Position numbers and translations under genes: made by a program. From NCBI RefSeq assembly GCF_018362975.1, contig NZ_CP074371.1, forward strand, positions 6,758,001-6,822,000: a stretch of DNA of 64,000 nt, read 5' to 3'. This document shows, in pieces, positions 16,774 to 29,700 of the stretch. The notes beneath the pieces are model-generated. The model ran no database searches. It saw only the letters and a program-made list of their open reading frames with translations, and was not told the origin of the DNA. Source of the DNA: Nocardia tengchongensis. GTDB lineage: Bacteria > Actinomycetota > Actinomycetes > Mycobacteriales > Mycobacteriaceae. Position 1 is the first letter of the stretch. Every line of letters begins with the position of its first letter.

Positions 16774-19700
16774 ATGAATCTGAGGTCAACCGAACCTGCT
16801 GACCGAAAGTCGGAACTGATTCCGCTGTCGAGGGCGCAATACGGGATGTGGCTGGCGGACAACCTGCCCGGCGGGCAGGCGATGAACATCGCACAGTACG
16901 TCGAGATCGAGGGCCCGATCGACGTCGAAGCCTTCATCGAGGCGGTGAACGTTGCCGGCCACGAATCCGAATCTCTCGTCGTCCGGGTGGTCGAGATCGA
17001 CGGCGTTCCCTATCAATTCGTCGATCGCGGTATCACCTACGACGAGTCTGTGCTGGACGTCAGCGGGGAGAGTGATCCGTTCGCGGCGGCAATGGAATGG
17101 ATGCGGCGCGATTTCGAAACCAGAGCCGAGGATATGAGCCGTGATCGGCTCGCCGAGACACGGTTGATCCGAATCGCCGAAGATCGGTATCTGTGGTACG
17201 CGCGTGCCCATCATCTCGTCATCGATGGCTACGGTGCATTCAACGTGCTGATCCGGCTGGCCGAGCACTACAACGCGTTGCTCGAGGGTCGGCCGCCGGC
17301 GCCTCGGGAAGCGGACGCGTTGCGCGACATCATCGAGGCGGAGCAAGCGTATCGGGCGAGCTCTCGGTTCGAGAACGACAGGCAATACTGGCTCGGCAGG
17401 ATTGCCGGCCTTCCGACGCCGACGAGTCTGTCCGGTCGCACCGCCCGGCCGAGCAAGGTCGATCGTGTTTCCGGCCTCGAGCTTCCGCCGCAGTTGTCCG
17501 ACCTGCTCGACCGTTTCTCCGGCAACCTGCAAGCATCGCCTGCGCAGGTCGTCGTGGCAGCCTTCGCCGCATTCCTCGCACGGATGACCGGCGGCAACGA
17601 TGTGGTGTTATCGATGCCGGTGAGCGGGCGCGTGACGAAGGGCTTGCGCAATGCCGCGGCGATGTTGGCGAACATGGTGCCGATCCGATTCACGATTGAT
17701 GGAACGACCACCGTGGAGCAACTGGTCCGTGCGTCGGTGTCCGAACTCGTCTCCGCGATGCGGCATCAGCTCTACCGGTTCGAGGACCTGCGCCGCGATT
17801 CGAGTGCATTGGATACGACCGCGAACTCGTTCGGTCCGATTGTCAATATCCTCTTCTTCGACTCCGAAATTCGTCTCGGGTCTGCTGTCGGCCGCTATCG
17901 CGCGCTGACCTCGGGCACATTGGACGATCTGCAGCTGAATCTCTACCGTTCCGGGGTCGACGCGCCGCTGTTGATCGAACTGCACGGCAACGCGAATCTC
18001 TACGGCCAGGATGAACTGGATGCGCACGCCCACCGATTCATCGCCTTCCTGCAACGGCTGATCGAAGCGCCCGTCGAAACAGCCCTGATCGCCGTTCCGC
18101 TCGTCGAGCCTGATGAAGAGGCACGGATCGTCGGGGAGCTGGCCGGCCACGACGGGGCAACGACTACGGCGACGCTCGTGGATTTGCTGACGCGACAGGC
18201 CGGTGTGACTCCATCGGCAGTTGCCGTCACATCGGAAGGGACCAGCCTCACCTATCGGGAGCTGGATGAGCGCTCCAATCGGTTCGCACGCACCCTCATC
18301 GCGCTCGGGGCGGGCCCGGACTCGCTGGTAGCGATCGCGATGCCGCGGGATGCCGATCTCATCATCGTTACGCTGGCCGTGCTGAAGTCAGGCGCCGGGT
18401 ACTTGCCGCTGGATATCGCGCATCCTGCCGATCGGCTGGAATATGTGCTGAACGACGCCGATCCGATTGCCGTCGTGACGACCGGCGACATGCGCGAGCT
18501 TGTGCCCGGAGACCCGGGCCGTGTGGTGCTGTACCACGAGGTCGCCGGCGACGAGGCTGCGACATCTGTCACCCACGCCGACCGGACAAGCCCGCTGCGC
18601 CCCGACAACATCGCCTACGTCATCTACACCTCGGGGTCGACGGGCCGGCCCAAGGGCGTGGCCATTGCCCATCGCGCCGTGGCGACGTACCTGGTGAACG
18701 CGTGCGCCGAGATCGGCGTGCGGCCCGACGACGTGTGGATGTTGTTCCATTCGTTCGCGTTCGACTACTCGGTGTGGGAGATCTTCGGCGGGTTGGTCAG
18801 TGGTGGCCGCCTGGTTGTCGTGGACACCCCCACCGCCCGCTCACCAGACGATGTCGTGCGCTTGGCGGTACGCGAGAAGGTGACCGTCTTCAACCAGACA
18901 CCGTTTGCGTTCCAGCAGTTCGGTGCGGCGTGCCGGCGGTACGAAGATGCGGGTAAGCCTGACGGTGGGCTTTCACTGCGACTGGTCATACTCTCCGGCG
19001 AACGACTCGACCCGGCTGTGCTGGCCGACTGGTATGAGCACAACCCGGAGCTTCCGGTGCTGGCGAACAGCTATGGCATTACCGAAACCACGGTGTTCGT
19101 GACCTATTTCGGCATGACACGGAGCATCGCGACGGCGGACGCCCCGAGTACGATCGGTCCGGCACTGCCAGGTCTGCGCACCTATGTTCTCGATGAACGA
19201 TTGCGGCCGGCGCCGTTGGGTGCCTGGGGCGAGATCTACGTTGCCGGAACTCAACTCGCCCGCGGTTATCTCAACGGCTCATCGCTGACTTCCACCCGAT
19301 TTGTTGCCAGCCCGTTCGGCCGGCCCGGCGAGCGGCTCTATCGCAGCGGCGATGTCGCACGCTGGAATCACCAGGGTGAGCTGGAATACCGTGGCCGCGC
19401 CGATCAGCAGGTGCAGCTGCGTGGGTTTCGCATAGAGCTGGATGAAGTTCGCACTGCGTTGTCGGCCCATAGCGCGGTCTCGGCGGCGGTTGCCATCGTC
19501 CATCTCCCTGGCACGGCGGCGGCCAGGATCGTGGCCTATGTCGTGCCGACTGATGAAGATGCCTGTGCGGCTGACACTCTGCGCGCGTATGTCGCGACAT
19601 TACTGCCGGAGTACATGGTGCCGGCCGTCGTCGTGGTGGTGCCCGAGCTGCCACTGACAGTGAACGGCAAGGTGGACTATCGGGCGCTGCCGCAGCCGGT

Positions 19701-22700
19701 CTTCGATTCGTCTGCGGCCTATGTGGCGCCGAGTTCGGCAGTCGAGGAGGCGATCGCGGCCATCTTCGCCGAGGTGCTGGACCGCGAGCGAATAGGCGTG
19801 CTGGACAGCTTCTTCGAACTGGGCGGCAATTCGCTCACCGCGACCAACGCCGCCGCGAGAATCGCCGAGCTGACCGGATCGGCTGTGTCGGTCCGCGATC
19901 TGTTCAACAAGCCGACCGCCGCCGAACTCGCCGCGCATATCGACCTCGAGCACCACCACAGAGAGCTCGTGCTGCGCGCGCAACCGCGCGTCGAGCCGAT
20001 TCCATTGTCGCCGGCCCAGAACCGGATGTGGCTGATCAATCAGGCCGACCCGGCCTCCACGGCGTACAACATTCCGCTGGTGGTGCAGTTGACCGGCCGA
20101 CTCGATGTCACTGCGCTGCGCATGGCTCTGATGGATGTGATCGATCGGCACGAATCCCTGCGGACTGTCTATCCGGACGCGAAAGGGGAAGGGAGGCAAG
20201 TTGTTCTGGCGGCCGGGCACGGTGTCGACCTGATACCGGAGAAGATCGATGTCACCGAAATCGCGCATCGAATCGGTGAGCTGACTTCGACCGGCTTCGA
20301 CGTGCGAACAAGTCCACCGATCCGAGTCGCACTGCTCGAGTCCAGCGAACGGCGTCGGCACGTCCTGGTCGTGGTTCTGCACCATATTTGCTGTGACGGT
20401 TCGTCGCTTCCACCACTCGCGGCCGATATCGCGACGGCCTATGAAGCAAGGTCACAGGGCAGAATTCCGGACTGGCAGCCCCTGACCGTGCAATACGCCG
20501 ATTACAGCATCTGGTGCCGCGGCATGCTCGGCGACGAAGACGACCCCGGGTCATTGGCGGCACGTCAGTTGCGTTACTGGGTGACACAACTGGCGGGGGT
20601 GCCGCCGTTGCTGGAGCTGCCCGCGGACCGTCCGCGTCCTGCTCGCCAATCCATGCGCGGCGACATCGCCGAGAGCGTGATCCCAGCCGAAACCTTTGCC
20701 GCGATCCAGTATCTGGCCCGCACGTCCAACGTCACTACCTTCATGGTCATCCATGCCGCGCTGGCGGTGCTGCTGGCCCGGCTGTCGGGCTCGGGGGATA
20801 TCACCATCGGGACACCGGTTGCGGGCCGAGGAGAGCGTGCGCTGGAATCGCTCGTCGGCATGTTCGTCAATACGGTGCCGCTGCGTACCGAGGTGCGTTC
20901 CGATGAATCGTTCATCGAGTTTCTTTGGCGGGTCAAGGACATCGATGTCGATGCCTTTGCCAACAGTGACCTTCCATACGAACGGGTTGTCGATGAAATA
21001 GATCCCAGGAGATCGGCCGCACACGCACCGCTGTGTCAGGTGTACCTCGTTGTCGAGAACATGGACCGCCCAAGGCTGGAGCTGTCCGAACTCACGGTCG
21101 AGATCCTGGATCCGGGGCCACAACCGGCGAAGGTGGACGTTATCGTCACGGTCGCCGAAAACGCCTCTGCGGGAGGCGATGTCGCCCTCCGGATCAACTA
21201 CGCCACCGATCTGTTCGATCGGGAGACGGTCGAGGAATTGGCCGCGCGGCTGAATCGGGTCCTCGATGCGGTGGTGTCGAGTCCCGACCTGCCGGTGGGT
21301 CGCGTGAATGTGCTGTCGGAAATCGAGCAGGCCGGGTTGGTGCCTGCGTCGGGGGGCCCTGCCGTGGCGCCGCGGGTCTTGGCGGAGTTGTTGTCCGTCG
21401 CGGATCCCGATGCGGTGGCTGTGGTTTCGGGTGAACACACGATGTCGTACGGACAGCTCGATGAACAGTCGAATCGTCTTGCCCGGCAATTGATCGCGTG
21501 GGGTGTCGGCCCGGGTGACCAGGTCGCGTTGGCGATGGCCCGGTCGGTGGAGTTCGTGGTCGGGATGTGGGCGGTGACCAAGGCGGGCGCGGCGTTCGTG
21601 CCGGTGGATCCGCGCAATCCGGTCGACCGCGTTGCCCTCATGGTGGCCGATGCCGACGTGCGGGTGGGTCTCACCGTCGAGGCGTCACAGGACCTGCTGC
21701 CGGACCGGGTTCAGCGGCTGGTGCTCGATGCGCCTGACGCACAGGCGCACATCGCGGCTCGGTCCTCGGCCGCGGTGACGGATGCGGACCGGCTGCGGTC
21801 CTGCCATGTCTCGGACGTGGCCTATGTGCTCTACACCTCGGGGTCGACGGGGGCGCCGAAAGGTGTCGCGGTCACACACTCGGGATTGGCGAATTTCGCT
21901 GCCGAGCAGGGGAACCGCTATCGGGTCGACCGTTCCTCGCGGGTGTTGCAGTTGGCAGCACCGGGTTTCGACGCGGTTGTGCTGGAGTTGCTGATGGCTC
22001 ATGCGAACGGCGCGGCGCTGGTGGTATCACCTCCCGACGTGTTCGCGGGCCGCGAGTTGGCGGAATTGATTGGGAAGCAGCGGGTATCGCACGCCTTCGT
22101 GACTCCGAGCGTCCTTGCGACAATGTCGCCGGCCGGTCTGGATTCGCTGCGGGTACTGGTCGCCGGTGGGGAGGCGGTGCCGGCGGAAATGGTCGCGGTA
22201 TGGGCACCGGGCCGACAGTTGTTCAACGGTTACGGACCCACCGAGACCACGATCATGGTGGCGATCAGTGACCCGCTGTGTGCCGGGGACCGCGTCACTA
22301 TTGGTGGCCCGATTCGTGGCGTCGAGGCGGTAGTACTGGATGCGGGCCTGCAGCCGGTGCCGGTCGGCGTATCGGGACAGCTGTATGTCTCCGGATCGCA
22401 GTTGGCCCGCGGATACCTCGAGCGGCCGGCCGCGACAGCCACCACCTTCGTGGCCGATCCGTACGGCCCCCCGGGCGCCCGCATGTACCGCACCGGTGAT
22501 CTGACGCGGTGGACATCCGAGAAAACCCTCGAATATCTCGGTCGCGCCGACTTCCAGGTCAAGATCCGGGGGCAGCGCATCGAACTCGGCGAAATCGAGG
22601 CCGTTCTCGCCGCGCACACCACCGTGAAAGCAGCGGTAGCGGTGGGTGCTGTGACCAGCGGCGGGTCGCGACTGGTGGCCTACGTCGTGCCGACCAATGG

Positions 22701-23688
22701 TGCCGTCGATACCGCGGGCCTGCTGGGCTTCGCGGCGCAGCGCCTGCCGTCCCATATGGTCCCGGACACGGTGATGGTAGTCGACACGCTGCCGTTGTCG
22801 GCAGTGGGCAAGATCGACCGTCTGGCCTTGCCCGATCCGGTTTTCGCCAGTGCTACAACCGAATACGTCGCACCGCGCGATGCGGCCGAGCAGATGGTCG
22901 CCGACGTATGTGCCGCCGTGCTGGGAATCGAGCGGGTCGGTGTGTTCGACAGCTTCTTCGATCTGGGCGGCAACTCGCTGTCGGCGACCAGGGCAGCAGC
23001 GCAGCTGAGCGCCGCATTCGGCGCCGATGTCTCGTTGCGCACGCTCTTCGAAGCGCCGACTGTCGCCGCGTTGGCGGAGAGCATTCGCAGCAGCGACGCG
23101 ACCGGACGGGAACCGCTGGGCCCACAGGAGCGCCCGGACCGGATCCCGCTCTCGCCCGCGCAGACCCGCATGTGGTTCCTCAATCAGTTCGATACCGCCT
23201 CGCCGATATACAACGTTCCGATGGTCGTCCACACGTCGGGCCCCCTGGACGTGGCCGCCATGCACGCGGCGATCACCGATGTGATCGACCGGCACGAATC
23301 CCTGCGAACCATCTACCCGGACAGCGACAGTGGACCGCATCAGGTGATTGCGCCGGTGGAGACAGCGCGGCCTTCATTGGAGCCGGTGCCGGTCCCGAAA
23401 AGCGAGGTCGAGGCGCGTATCGCCGCGGAGGTGACCGCCGGGTTCGATGTCACCTCCGAGGTTCCGTTCCGGATCACTCTGCTGCGCAGTGCACCCGACG
23501 AGCACACTCTGATTCTCGTCGTCCACCACATCAGCTTCGACGGGTCGTCGCTGGCACCGCTGGCCGCAGACCTCGCGACCGCTTACCAGGCCCGCGTCGG
23601 ACACCAGTCCCCGCAGTGGACGCCGCTGCCAGTGCAATACGCGGATTACGCTGTGTGGCAAACACAACCTGCTCGGTTCCGAGAATGA
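16774..23688 (+). CDS. NRPS, modules 1-2 and start of module 3 (5' part of a frameshifted gene)
   Basis: First 2,304 residues of a multimodular non-ribosomal peptide synthetase. Domain order by position: C1 16810-18130 (HHLVIDG, EntF-like starter type), A1 18170-19700, T1 19740-19945 (LGGNSL), C2 19996-21330 (HHICCDG), A2 21355-22830, T2 22860-23085 (LGGNSL), first half of C3 from 23135 (HHISFDG). Tentative specificity codes read by eye: A1 DYWNISSVFK (threonine-like pattern), A2 DALFVGGIMK (small hydrophobic type). The protein ends abruptly at [11 protein letters not shown] inside C3. One A too many in the AAA at 23660-23662 explains this: without it the frame reads [16 protein letters not shown] and joins the next reading frame. 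The starter C domain implies an acyl or aryl group delivered by an enzyme encoded elsewhere. Confidence 0.93.
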   Translation: MNLRSTEPADRKSELIPLSRAQYGMWLADNLPGGQAMNIAQYVEIEGPIDVEAFIEAVNVAGHESESLVVRVVEIDGVPYQFVDRGITYDESVLDVSGESDPFAAAMEWMRRDFETRAEDMSRDRLAETRLIRIAEDRYLWYARAHHLVIDGYGAFNVLIRLAEHYNALLEGRPPAPREADALRDIIEAEQAYRASSRFENDRQYWLGRIAGLPTPTSLSGRTARPSKVDRVSGLELPPQLSDLLDRFSGNLQASPAQVVVAAFAAFLARMTGGNDVVLSMPVSGRVTKGLRNAAAMLANMVPIRFTIDGTTTVEQLVRASVSELVSAMRHQLYRFEDLRRDSSALDTTANSFGPIVNILFFDSEIRLGSAVGRYRALTSGTLDDLQLNLYRSGVDAPLLIELHGNANLYGQDELDAHAHRFIAFLQRLIEAPVETALIAVPLVEPDEEARIVGELAGHDGATTTATLVDLLTRQAGVTPSAVAVTSEGTSLTYRELDERSNRFARTLIALGAGPDSLVAIAMPRDADLIIVTLAVLKSGAGYLPLDIAHPADRLEYVLNDADPIAVVTTGDMRELVPGDPGRVVLYHEVAGDEAATSVTHADRTSPLRPDNIAYVIYTSGSTGRPKGVAIAHRAVATYLVNACAEIGVRPDDVWMLFHSFAFDYSVWEIFGGLVSGGRLVVVDTPTARSPDDVVRLAVREKVTVFNQTPFAFQQFGAACRRYEDAGKPDGGLSLRLVILSGERLDPAVLADWYEHNPELPVLANSYGITETTVFVTYFGMTRSIATADAPSTIGPALPGLRTYVLDERLRPAPLGAWGEIYVAGTQLARGYLNGSSLTSTRFVASPFGRPGERLYRSGDVARWNHQGELEYRGRADQQVQLRGFRIELDEVRTALSAHSAVSAAVAIVHLPGTAAARIVAYVVPTDEDACAADTLRAYVATLLPEYMVPAVVVVVPELPLTVNGKVDYRALPQPVFDSSAAYVAPSSAVEEAIAAIFAEVLDRERIGVLDSFFELGGNSLTATNAAARIAELTGSAVSVRDLFNKPTAAELAAHIDLEHHHRELVLRAQPRVEPIPLSPAQNRMWLINQADPASTAYNIPLVVQLTGRLDVTALRMALMDVIDRHESLRTVYPDAKGEGRQVVLAAGHGVDLIPEKIDVTEIAHRIGELTSTGFDVRTSPPIRVALLESSERRRHVLVVVLHHICCDGSSLPPLAADIATAYEARSQGRIPDWQPLTVQYADYSIWCRGMLGDEDDPGSLAARQLRYWVTQLAGVPPLLELPADRPRPARQSMRGDIAESVIPAETFAAIQYLARTSNVTTFMVIHAALAVLLARLSGSGDITIGTPVAGRGERALESLVGMFVNTVPLRTEVRSDESFIEFLWRVKDIDVDAFANSDLPYERVVDEIDPRRSAAHAPLCQVYLVVENMDRPRLELSELTVEILDPGPQPAKVDVIVTVAENASAGGDVALRINYATDLFDRETVEELAARLNRVLDAVVSSPDLPVGRVNVLSEIEQAGLVPASGGPAVAPRVLAELLSVADPDAVAVVSGEHTMSYGQLDEQSNRLARQLIAWGVGPGDQVALAMARSVEFVVGMWAVTKAGAAFVPVDPRNPVDRVALMVADADVRVGLTVEASQDLLPDRVQRLVLDAPDAQAHIAARSSAAVTDADRLRSCHVSDVAYVLYTSGSTGAPKGVAVTHSGLANFAAEQGNRYRVDRSSRVLQLAAPGFDAVVLELLMAHANGAALVVSPPDVFAGRELAELIGKQRVSHAFVTPSVLATMSPAGLDSLRVLVAGGEAVPAEMVAVWAPGRQLFNGYGPTETTIMVAISDPLCAGDRVTIGGPIRGVEAVVLDAGLQPVPVGVSGQLYVSGSQLARGYLERPAATATTFVADPYGPPGARMYRTGDLTRWTSEKTLEYLGRADFQVKIRGQRIELGEIEAVLAAHTTVKAAVAVGAVTSGGSRLVAYVVPTNGAVDTAGLLGFAAQRLPSHMVPDTVMVVDTLPLSAVGKIDRLALPDPVFASATTEYVAPRDAAEQMVADVCAAVLGIERVGVFDSFFDLGGNSLSATRAAAQLSAAFGADVSLRTLFEAPTVAALAESIRSSDATGREPLGPQERPDRIPLSPAQTRMWFLNQFDTASPIYNVPMVVHTSGPLDVAAMHAAITDVIDRHESLRTIYPDSDSGPHQVIAPVETARPSLEPVPVPKSEVEARIAAEVTAGFDVTSEVPFRITLLRSAPDEHTLILVVHHISFDGSSLAPLAADLATAYQARVGHQSPQWTPLPVQYADYAVWQTQPARFRE
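23660..23662 (+). other. Single-base frameshift in NRPS C3 domain
   Basis: TGGCAAACACAACCTG should read TGGCAACACAACCTG to keep the conserved C-domain sequence. One extra A separates the two large reading frames. The rest of the 24.4-kb gene has no other break. Confidence 0.85.
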
Positions 23689-23752
23689 CCCGAACAGCCT
23701 GACCGCCGCCCAGCTCAGGTATTGGCGCGCGACCCTCGCCGACCTGCCCGAG

Positions 23753-26700
23753 GTGCTCGACCTGCCGACCGATCGTCCACGACCGGCCAAACAGTCGTTC
23801 CGGGGGGCGACGATATCGGCAATGGTGCCCGCAGACCTCCATCGTGACGTGATCGCATTGGCTCGACGACACGACGCGACGGTCTTCATGGTGATGCACG
23901 CGGCGTACGCCGCTCTGCTGGCGAGGCTTTCGGGAACCGGCGACATCGCGGTGGGCACACCGATCGCCGGCCGCGGTGAGCCCGGACTGGACAGTCTGAT
24001 CGGAATGTTCGTCAATACACTGGTATTGCGGACCCGCATCGACCCGGGCTCGTCGTTTCTGAATATCCTCGATCAAGTCCGGAGCGCTGATCTAGGCGCA
24101 TTCGAGACCGCCGACATTCCGTTCGAACGGCTTGTCGAGGTGCTGAATCCGCCTCGCTCGACCGCACATTCGCCCTTGACCCAGGTTGGATTCTCGTTCC
24201 AGAACATCGAGATCCCGACCGTGGAGTTCGAGGACCTGAGGGTTTCGGCCCGGATGGCCGATCCGAGCGTAGCCAAGTACGACCTGCATCTGAACCTTGT
24301 CGACTCGCTGGCGCCGGATGGTGACCCGGACGACATGGCAGTCGAATTCAGTTATGCAACAGATCTTTTCGATGAGGCGACCGTCGCTGCAATGTTCGAC
24401 CGTTACCTGCTGTTGCTGCAGGCGATCGTGGCCGAGCCCACCTGTGTCGTGGGCGATGTCGATCTACTGACGGCGAACGAGGCGCGCGAGCTGGCGGCGT
24501 GGTCGAGCGGCGAGTCGACGAGTCTTTCGTCCGAGACGATCGCGTCCCTGTTCGCCGCGCAGGCTGCCGCGAACCCGGACAGGATCGCGGTTATCGATGC
24601 CGAGGGTGGCGGCCGGCTCGGTTACGGGGAATTCGCGGCGCGGGTGAATTCGCTGGCCCGGGTGCTGATCGGACGCGGAGTCGGCCCGGGCACCGTCGTC
24701 GCTGTCGCGATGCGCCGCTGCGTCGATCTGCTGACCACGCTGTACGCGATTCATGCGGCCGGCGCGGCCTACCTGCCGCTGGATCCGGATCATCCAGTCG
24801 ACCGGGTGCGTGCGGTCGTCACCGACGCGAGGCCGGATGCCATCATCACGCGGTCGGCCGACCAGGCGAATGTGCCCGAAAACGTACCGGTGTGGGCATT
24901 CGAGCAGCTCGATAGCGTTCGCGCGGATACGTCGACGGTGACCGACGCCGATCGGCACCGGTCGCTGCGCCCGGATGATCTGGCGTACGTGATCTACACC
25001 TCCGGCTCGACGGGCCTGCCCAAGGGGGTGGCTGTACCGCATGCCGCAGTGGTCAACCAGCTTCGCTGGCTGCGGGATCACTACGGGCTCGGGGCCGAGG
25101 ACATCATGCTGTTGCGGACGCCGGCCACCTTCGATCTGTCGGTCTGGGAGCTGTTCTCCGCACTGACCTGCAGCGCGGCGGTGATTGTCGCTGGTCGCGA
25201 CGCGCACCTCGACCCCGGAAGCGCAGCCGGGCTGCTCGCCGAACACCGGATTACGACCGTGGACTTCGTGCCGTCCTCGCTGTCGGCATTCCTGGATGCG
25301 GCCGGCGGACACGAGTTCCCCGATCTGCGGCGGGTGCTGTGCATCGGCGAGGCACTGCCGACCGAGACCGTCCGTCGCTTCCGGCAACTCAGCACGGCGC
25401 GCATCGACAACCTGTATGGGCCGACAGAGGCGGCGGTGAGCGTCACCGCTCACCGCATCGACGCACTCGACGGCATCACCGTGCCTATCGGCATCCATGA
25501 AGCGAATGTGGTTGTGCGCGTGCTCGATTCGCGACTGCATCAGGTTCCGGCCGGGGTGACCGGAGAGTTGTACCTGGGTGGAGTCCAGCTGGCTCGCGGC
25601 TATCACGAGCGCCCTGGCCTGACGGCAGCGAGCTTTGTCGCCGACCCCTTCGGCAGCACAAGCGGTTCTCGGCTGTACCGCACCGGTGACCTGGTTCGCT
25701 GGGGCTCGGATGGCAACCTGCGCTATGTCGGCCGTGCCGACACCCAGGTGAAGGTCCGCGGTCTTCGCATCGAACTCGGTGACATCGAAGCCGCGCTGGT
25801 CGCACACGAGCAGGTTGCCGCAGCCGTCGTGCAGATGCGCACCGAGGGTGGCGAACAGCACCTGGTCGCGTATCTTGTTACCGCGGAGGCATTGGATCCG
25901 CAGCAGGTCCGGGCGTTCCTGCTGCAGCGGCTGCCGACGTATATGGTGCCGTCCTCGATCGTCCGAATCGACGCTGTCCCGCTCACCGTCAATGGCAAGG
26001 TCGACTACCGGGCATTGCCGGCACCGGATATCAGAGGCCACCAATCGGGATACCGTGCGCCGCAAGGCCTCATCGAGCAGACCGTCGCCGGGGTAGTCGG
26101 CGAACTGCTCGATCTTCCAGAGGTCGGCGCGGACGACAACTTCTTCGGCCTCGGCGGAAACTCGCTCCTCGCGACGCGCGCGCTGAGCCGGATAGGCGAA
26201 ATCGTCGGCGTCGCTGTGCCGGTGCGGGTGATCTTCGAAGCACCCACTGTCGCAGAGCTGTCCGAACGAATCGGGCAGCTGCGCGCGGTGCCGAATCTGC
26301 CCGCGCCAACTCGCATGCCGCGCCCGGATCGTATTCCGCTGTCGCTGGCACAGGCCCGGATGTGGTTCCTCAACCAGTTCGACCCGAGTTCGCCCGGATA
26401 CGTTGTGCCGCTGGCTATGCGGCTCGACGGTATCGTCGATCTCGAGGCGCTCGCAGCGGCGGTCGGTGATGTCATCGAGCGGCACGAGAGTCTGCGCACC
26501 AGCTATCCCGCGGTCGATGGCATGCCCACACAGGTTGTGCTCGATGCGTCCGACGTCGTCGGAAAATGGGACCTCGGGCCGCAACGAGTCGGTGTGCACG
26601 AGTTGTCTGCCCGATTGGCCGAGTTCTTCGGTGCCGGATTCGACGTGTCGAAGGGCGTGCCGCTGCGCATTGCCCTGTATCGGCTGTCCGACGAGACCTG

Positions 26701-29700
26701 GGTGGTCGCGCTGGCAGTCCACCACATCGGTTGCGACGGTTCTTCGGTAGCACCGCTGGCCGCCGACCTCGTCACGGCCTACCGTGCACGGTCCAGCGGC
26801 AACCCGCCGGACTGGGCGCCGCTGGCCCTACAGTTCGCTGATTACGCCCTCTGGCAGCGCGAGGTGCTCGGCTCGGCGGAGGACCCGGACTCGTACCTGG
26901 CCCACGACCTCGCCTACTGGAAAACGCAACTCGCGGGTATCCCCGATGTGATCGAAGTGCCGACCGACCGGCCGCGGCCGCTCGTGCAGACACAACGCGG
27001 GGCGGTCGTCCATGCCGCGATCCCGAGCGAGCTGCACGGCCGGTTGGAGGCGCTGGCGCGGCGCGCCGGGGCGACGACATTCATGGTCGTGCACACCGCG
27101 CTGGCGGTGTTGCTGTCGAGGCTTTCCGGCAGTGACGACATCACCATCGGTGTGCCGCATGCCGGCCGCGGCCATCGATCGCTGGACAACCTGGTCGGGA
27201 TGTTCGTCAACACCCTCGTGATGCGCAGCCGGTTCAGGCGGGAGCAATCGTTCGCCAGTCTGCTGAACGAGGTGCGGCGCACGGCCACCGAGGCTTTCGA
27301 CCATGCCACCGTCCCGTTCGAGCAGCTGGTGGAGGCACTGAACCCGGCACGATCGACGTCGCATACGCCGTTGTTCCAGGTCATGCTCGCCTATCAGAAC
27401 ATGGCGCGGGCGCGGGTCGAGCTTCCGGGTCTCACTGTGGAGAGCCTCGATCCAGAAGACAGCGCCGCGATCTACGACCTGCTGCTGATGATCACGGAGG
27501 GACACGGCGCTCACCATGAGCCGACCGGCATGACGCTGCGGCTGACGTATGCCACTGACCTTTTCGACGACGGCTCGGTACTGCGTTTCGCAGAACAATT
27601 CGTGCGTGTGCTCGACGCCGCCGCGACCGATGCCGATGCGGCGGTCGGCGGTATCGAGTTGCTCGATGCTGCGGAGCGGCTCCTGGTGCTGCAGCGGTGG
27701 AACGACACCGCCGGCCCCGCAGCGACCGGCCGGACGCTGGTCGACGCTGTGGACGAACAGGTCGCCTGTACCCCGGATGCTCCGGCGATCTGTCTTCCGG
27801 GCGGCATCAGGATGACCTACCGGGAGTTCGACACCCGCGTCAATCGCCTGGCCCGCTGGCTCATCGCTCGCGGTGCGGGGCCGGAAACCGTTGTCGCGGT
27901 GGGAATCCGGCGATCGGTCGAGCTCATCACCGCGCTGTACGCGGTAGTCAAGGCGGGCGCCGCATTCCTGCCGATCGATCCGGATCATCCGAGCGCCCGC
28001 ATCGCTGATGTGCTGAACGCGGCGCAGCCGCTGCTGGTAATCACCACCTCAGCGGATGGCGACGCACTGCCACGTGGGTTCGAGATCTCGTGCATCGATC
28101 GAGTCGACGTGGCCGGTCTTCCGGATGTCCCGATCACCGACGCCGAGCGTCGTACGCCGCTGCGGCCGGACAACGTCGCCTACATCCTGTTCACCTCCGG
28201 CTCCACGGGAGTCCCCAAGGGCGTCGCGCTGACCCACGCCGCGACCGTGAGCCAATTGGCGTGGGCACAGCAGCGATGGCCGCACGACGCGTCCGACACC
28301 GTGCTGCACAAGACCCCGATCACCTTCGATATCGCCGTATGGGAGCTGTTCTGGCCCTTGCAGACCGGTGCGCAGATCATGGTCGCCGAACCCGATGGGC
28401 ATCGCGATCCCGGATACATCGCGAGCGTCATCGCGAACCATCAGGTCAGCACTGTGCACTTCGTGCCATCGATGCTCGATGTTCTTGTCGAAGCCGCCGC
28501 GGGTACGCCACTGCCGTCGATACGACGGGTCTTCGTCGCCGGTGAGGCGCTGGCGCAGCGCACCGTCGACGCCGCATCACGCGCGTTCGCGCACGCCGAG
28601 GTGGTGAACTGGTACGGCCCGGCCGAGGCGGAAGTCGTTACGGCTGCACGTTGCCTGCCGGGGGTGGCGAACCGCTCGATGGCCCCCATCGGTACGCCGG
28701 TGGCCGGCATGCAGGTCTACGTCCTGGACCCGTGGCTGCGACCGGTGCCGATCGGTGTGGTCGGCGACCTCTACGTCGCGGGTGTCCAGCTGGCGCGCGG
28801 TTATCACGCCCGTCCCGATCTCACCTGCGGCGCTTTCGTCGCGCACCCGTTCGGCGCGTCCGGTGAGCGCCTGTATCGCACCGGCGATCTCGTTCGATGG
28901 GCGAAAACCGGTGAGCTGGAATACCTGGGCCGCAGCGATTTCCAGGTCAAGGTCCGCGGCCAGCGGGTCGAGCCGGGTGACGTCGAAGCGGCGCTGTCCG
29001 CGCTCCCGGAGGTCGCACGCGCTGTGGCCGTCGCCACGACGGATCGAATCGTCGCATACGTGACACTCGCTCCCGGTGCGCGCACCGATGGGCGCTCGAT
29101 TCGCGAACGGCTCACCCATGCATTGCCGTCCTACCTGATTCCAGCCGCCGTGCAAATCCTCGAGGCGATCCCGTCGACGCCGAACGGCAAGCTCGACCGA
29201 ACTGCCTTGCCGCAACCGGTGTTCGACAACGCCGAGGAATTCGTGCCACCCCGCACCGAACGCGAAGCAGCCCTTGCGGCAATCGTCGCGGAGATCACCG
29301 ATCGTGATCGGGTGACCGTGACGGCGAACCTCTTCGAGATCGGGGTCAACTCACTCTCTGCCGCCCGTATCGCAGCCCGGGCCACCGCGGAGCTCGGCAT
29401 CGCGGTCGGCATTCGCGACATCTTCACCGAACCGACAATTGCCGGATTGGCCGAGCGCCTGCGCACAAGAGCCGGTCACGCAATGGTTCCGCTCACAGCC
29501 AGGCCGCGTCCGGCAGCGGTCCCGTTGGCGGCGGCACAACGGCGGATGTGGTTCGTCAATCAGTTCGACACCGCCTCGGCGGCATACAACATCTGCTTTG
29601 CGGCCCGGTTGACAGGCCGGCTGGATCTCGATGCGCTACAGGCGGCGCTACTCGACGTGGTGGAGCGGCACGAGCCACTGCGCACGGTGTATCCCGCTGT

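Noticed and set aside
24464..26725. Very long open frame on the minus strand inside the NRPS
   Set aside because: It is an antisense shadow of GC-rich coding DNA; its translation is His/Arg/Asp-rich without any family motif.
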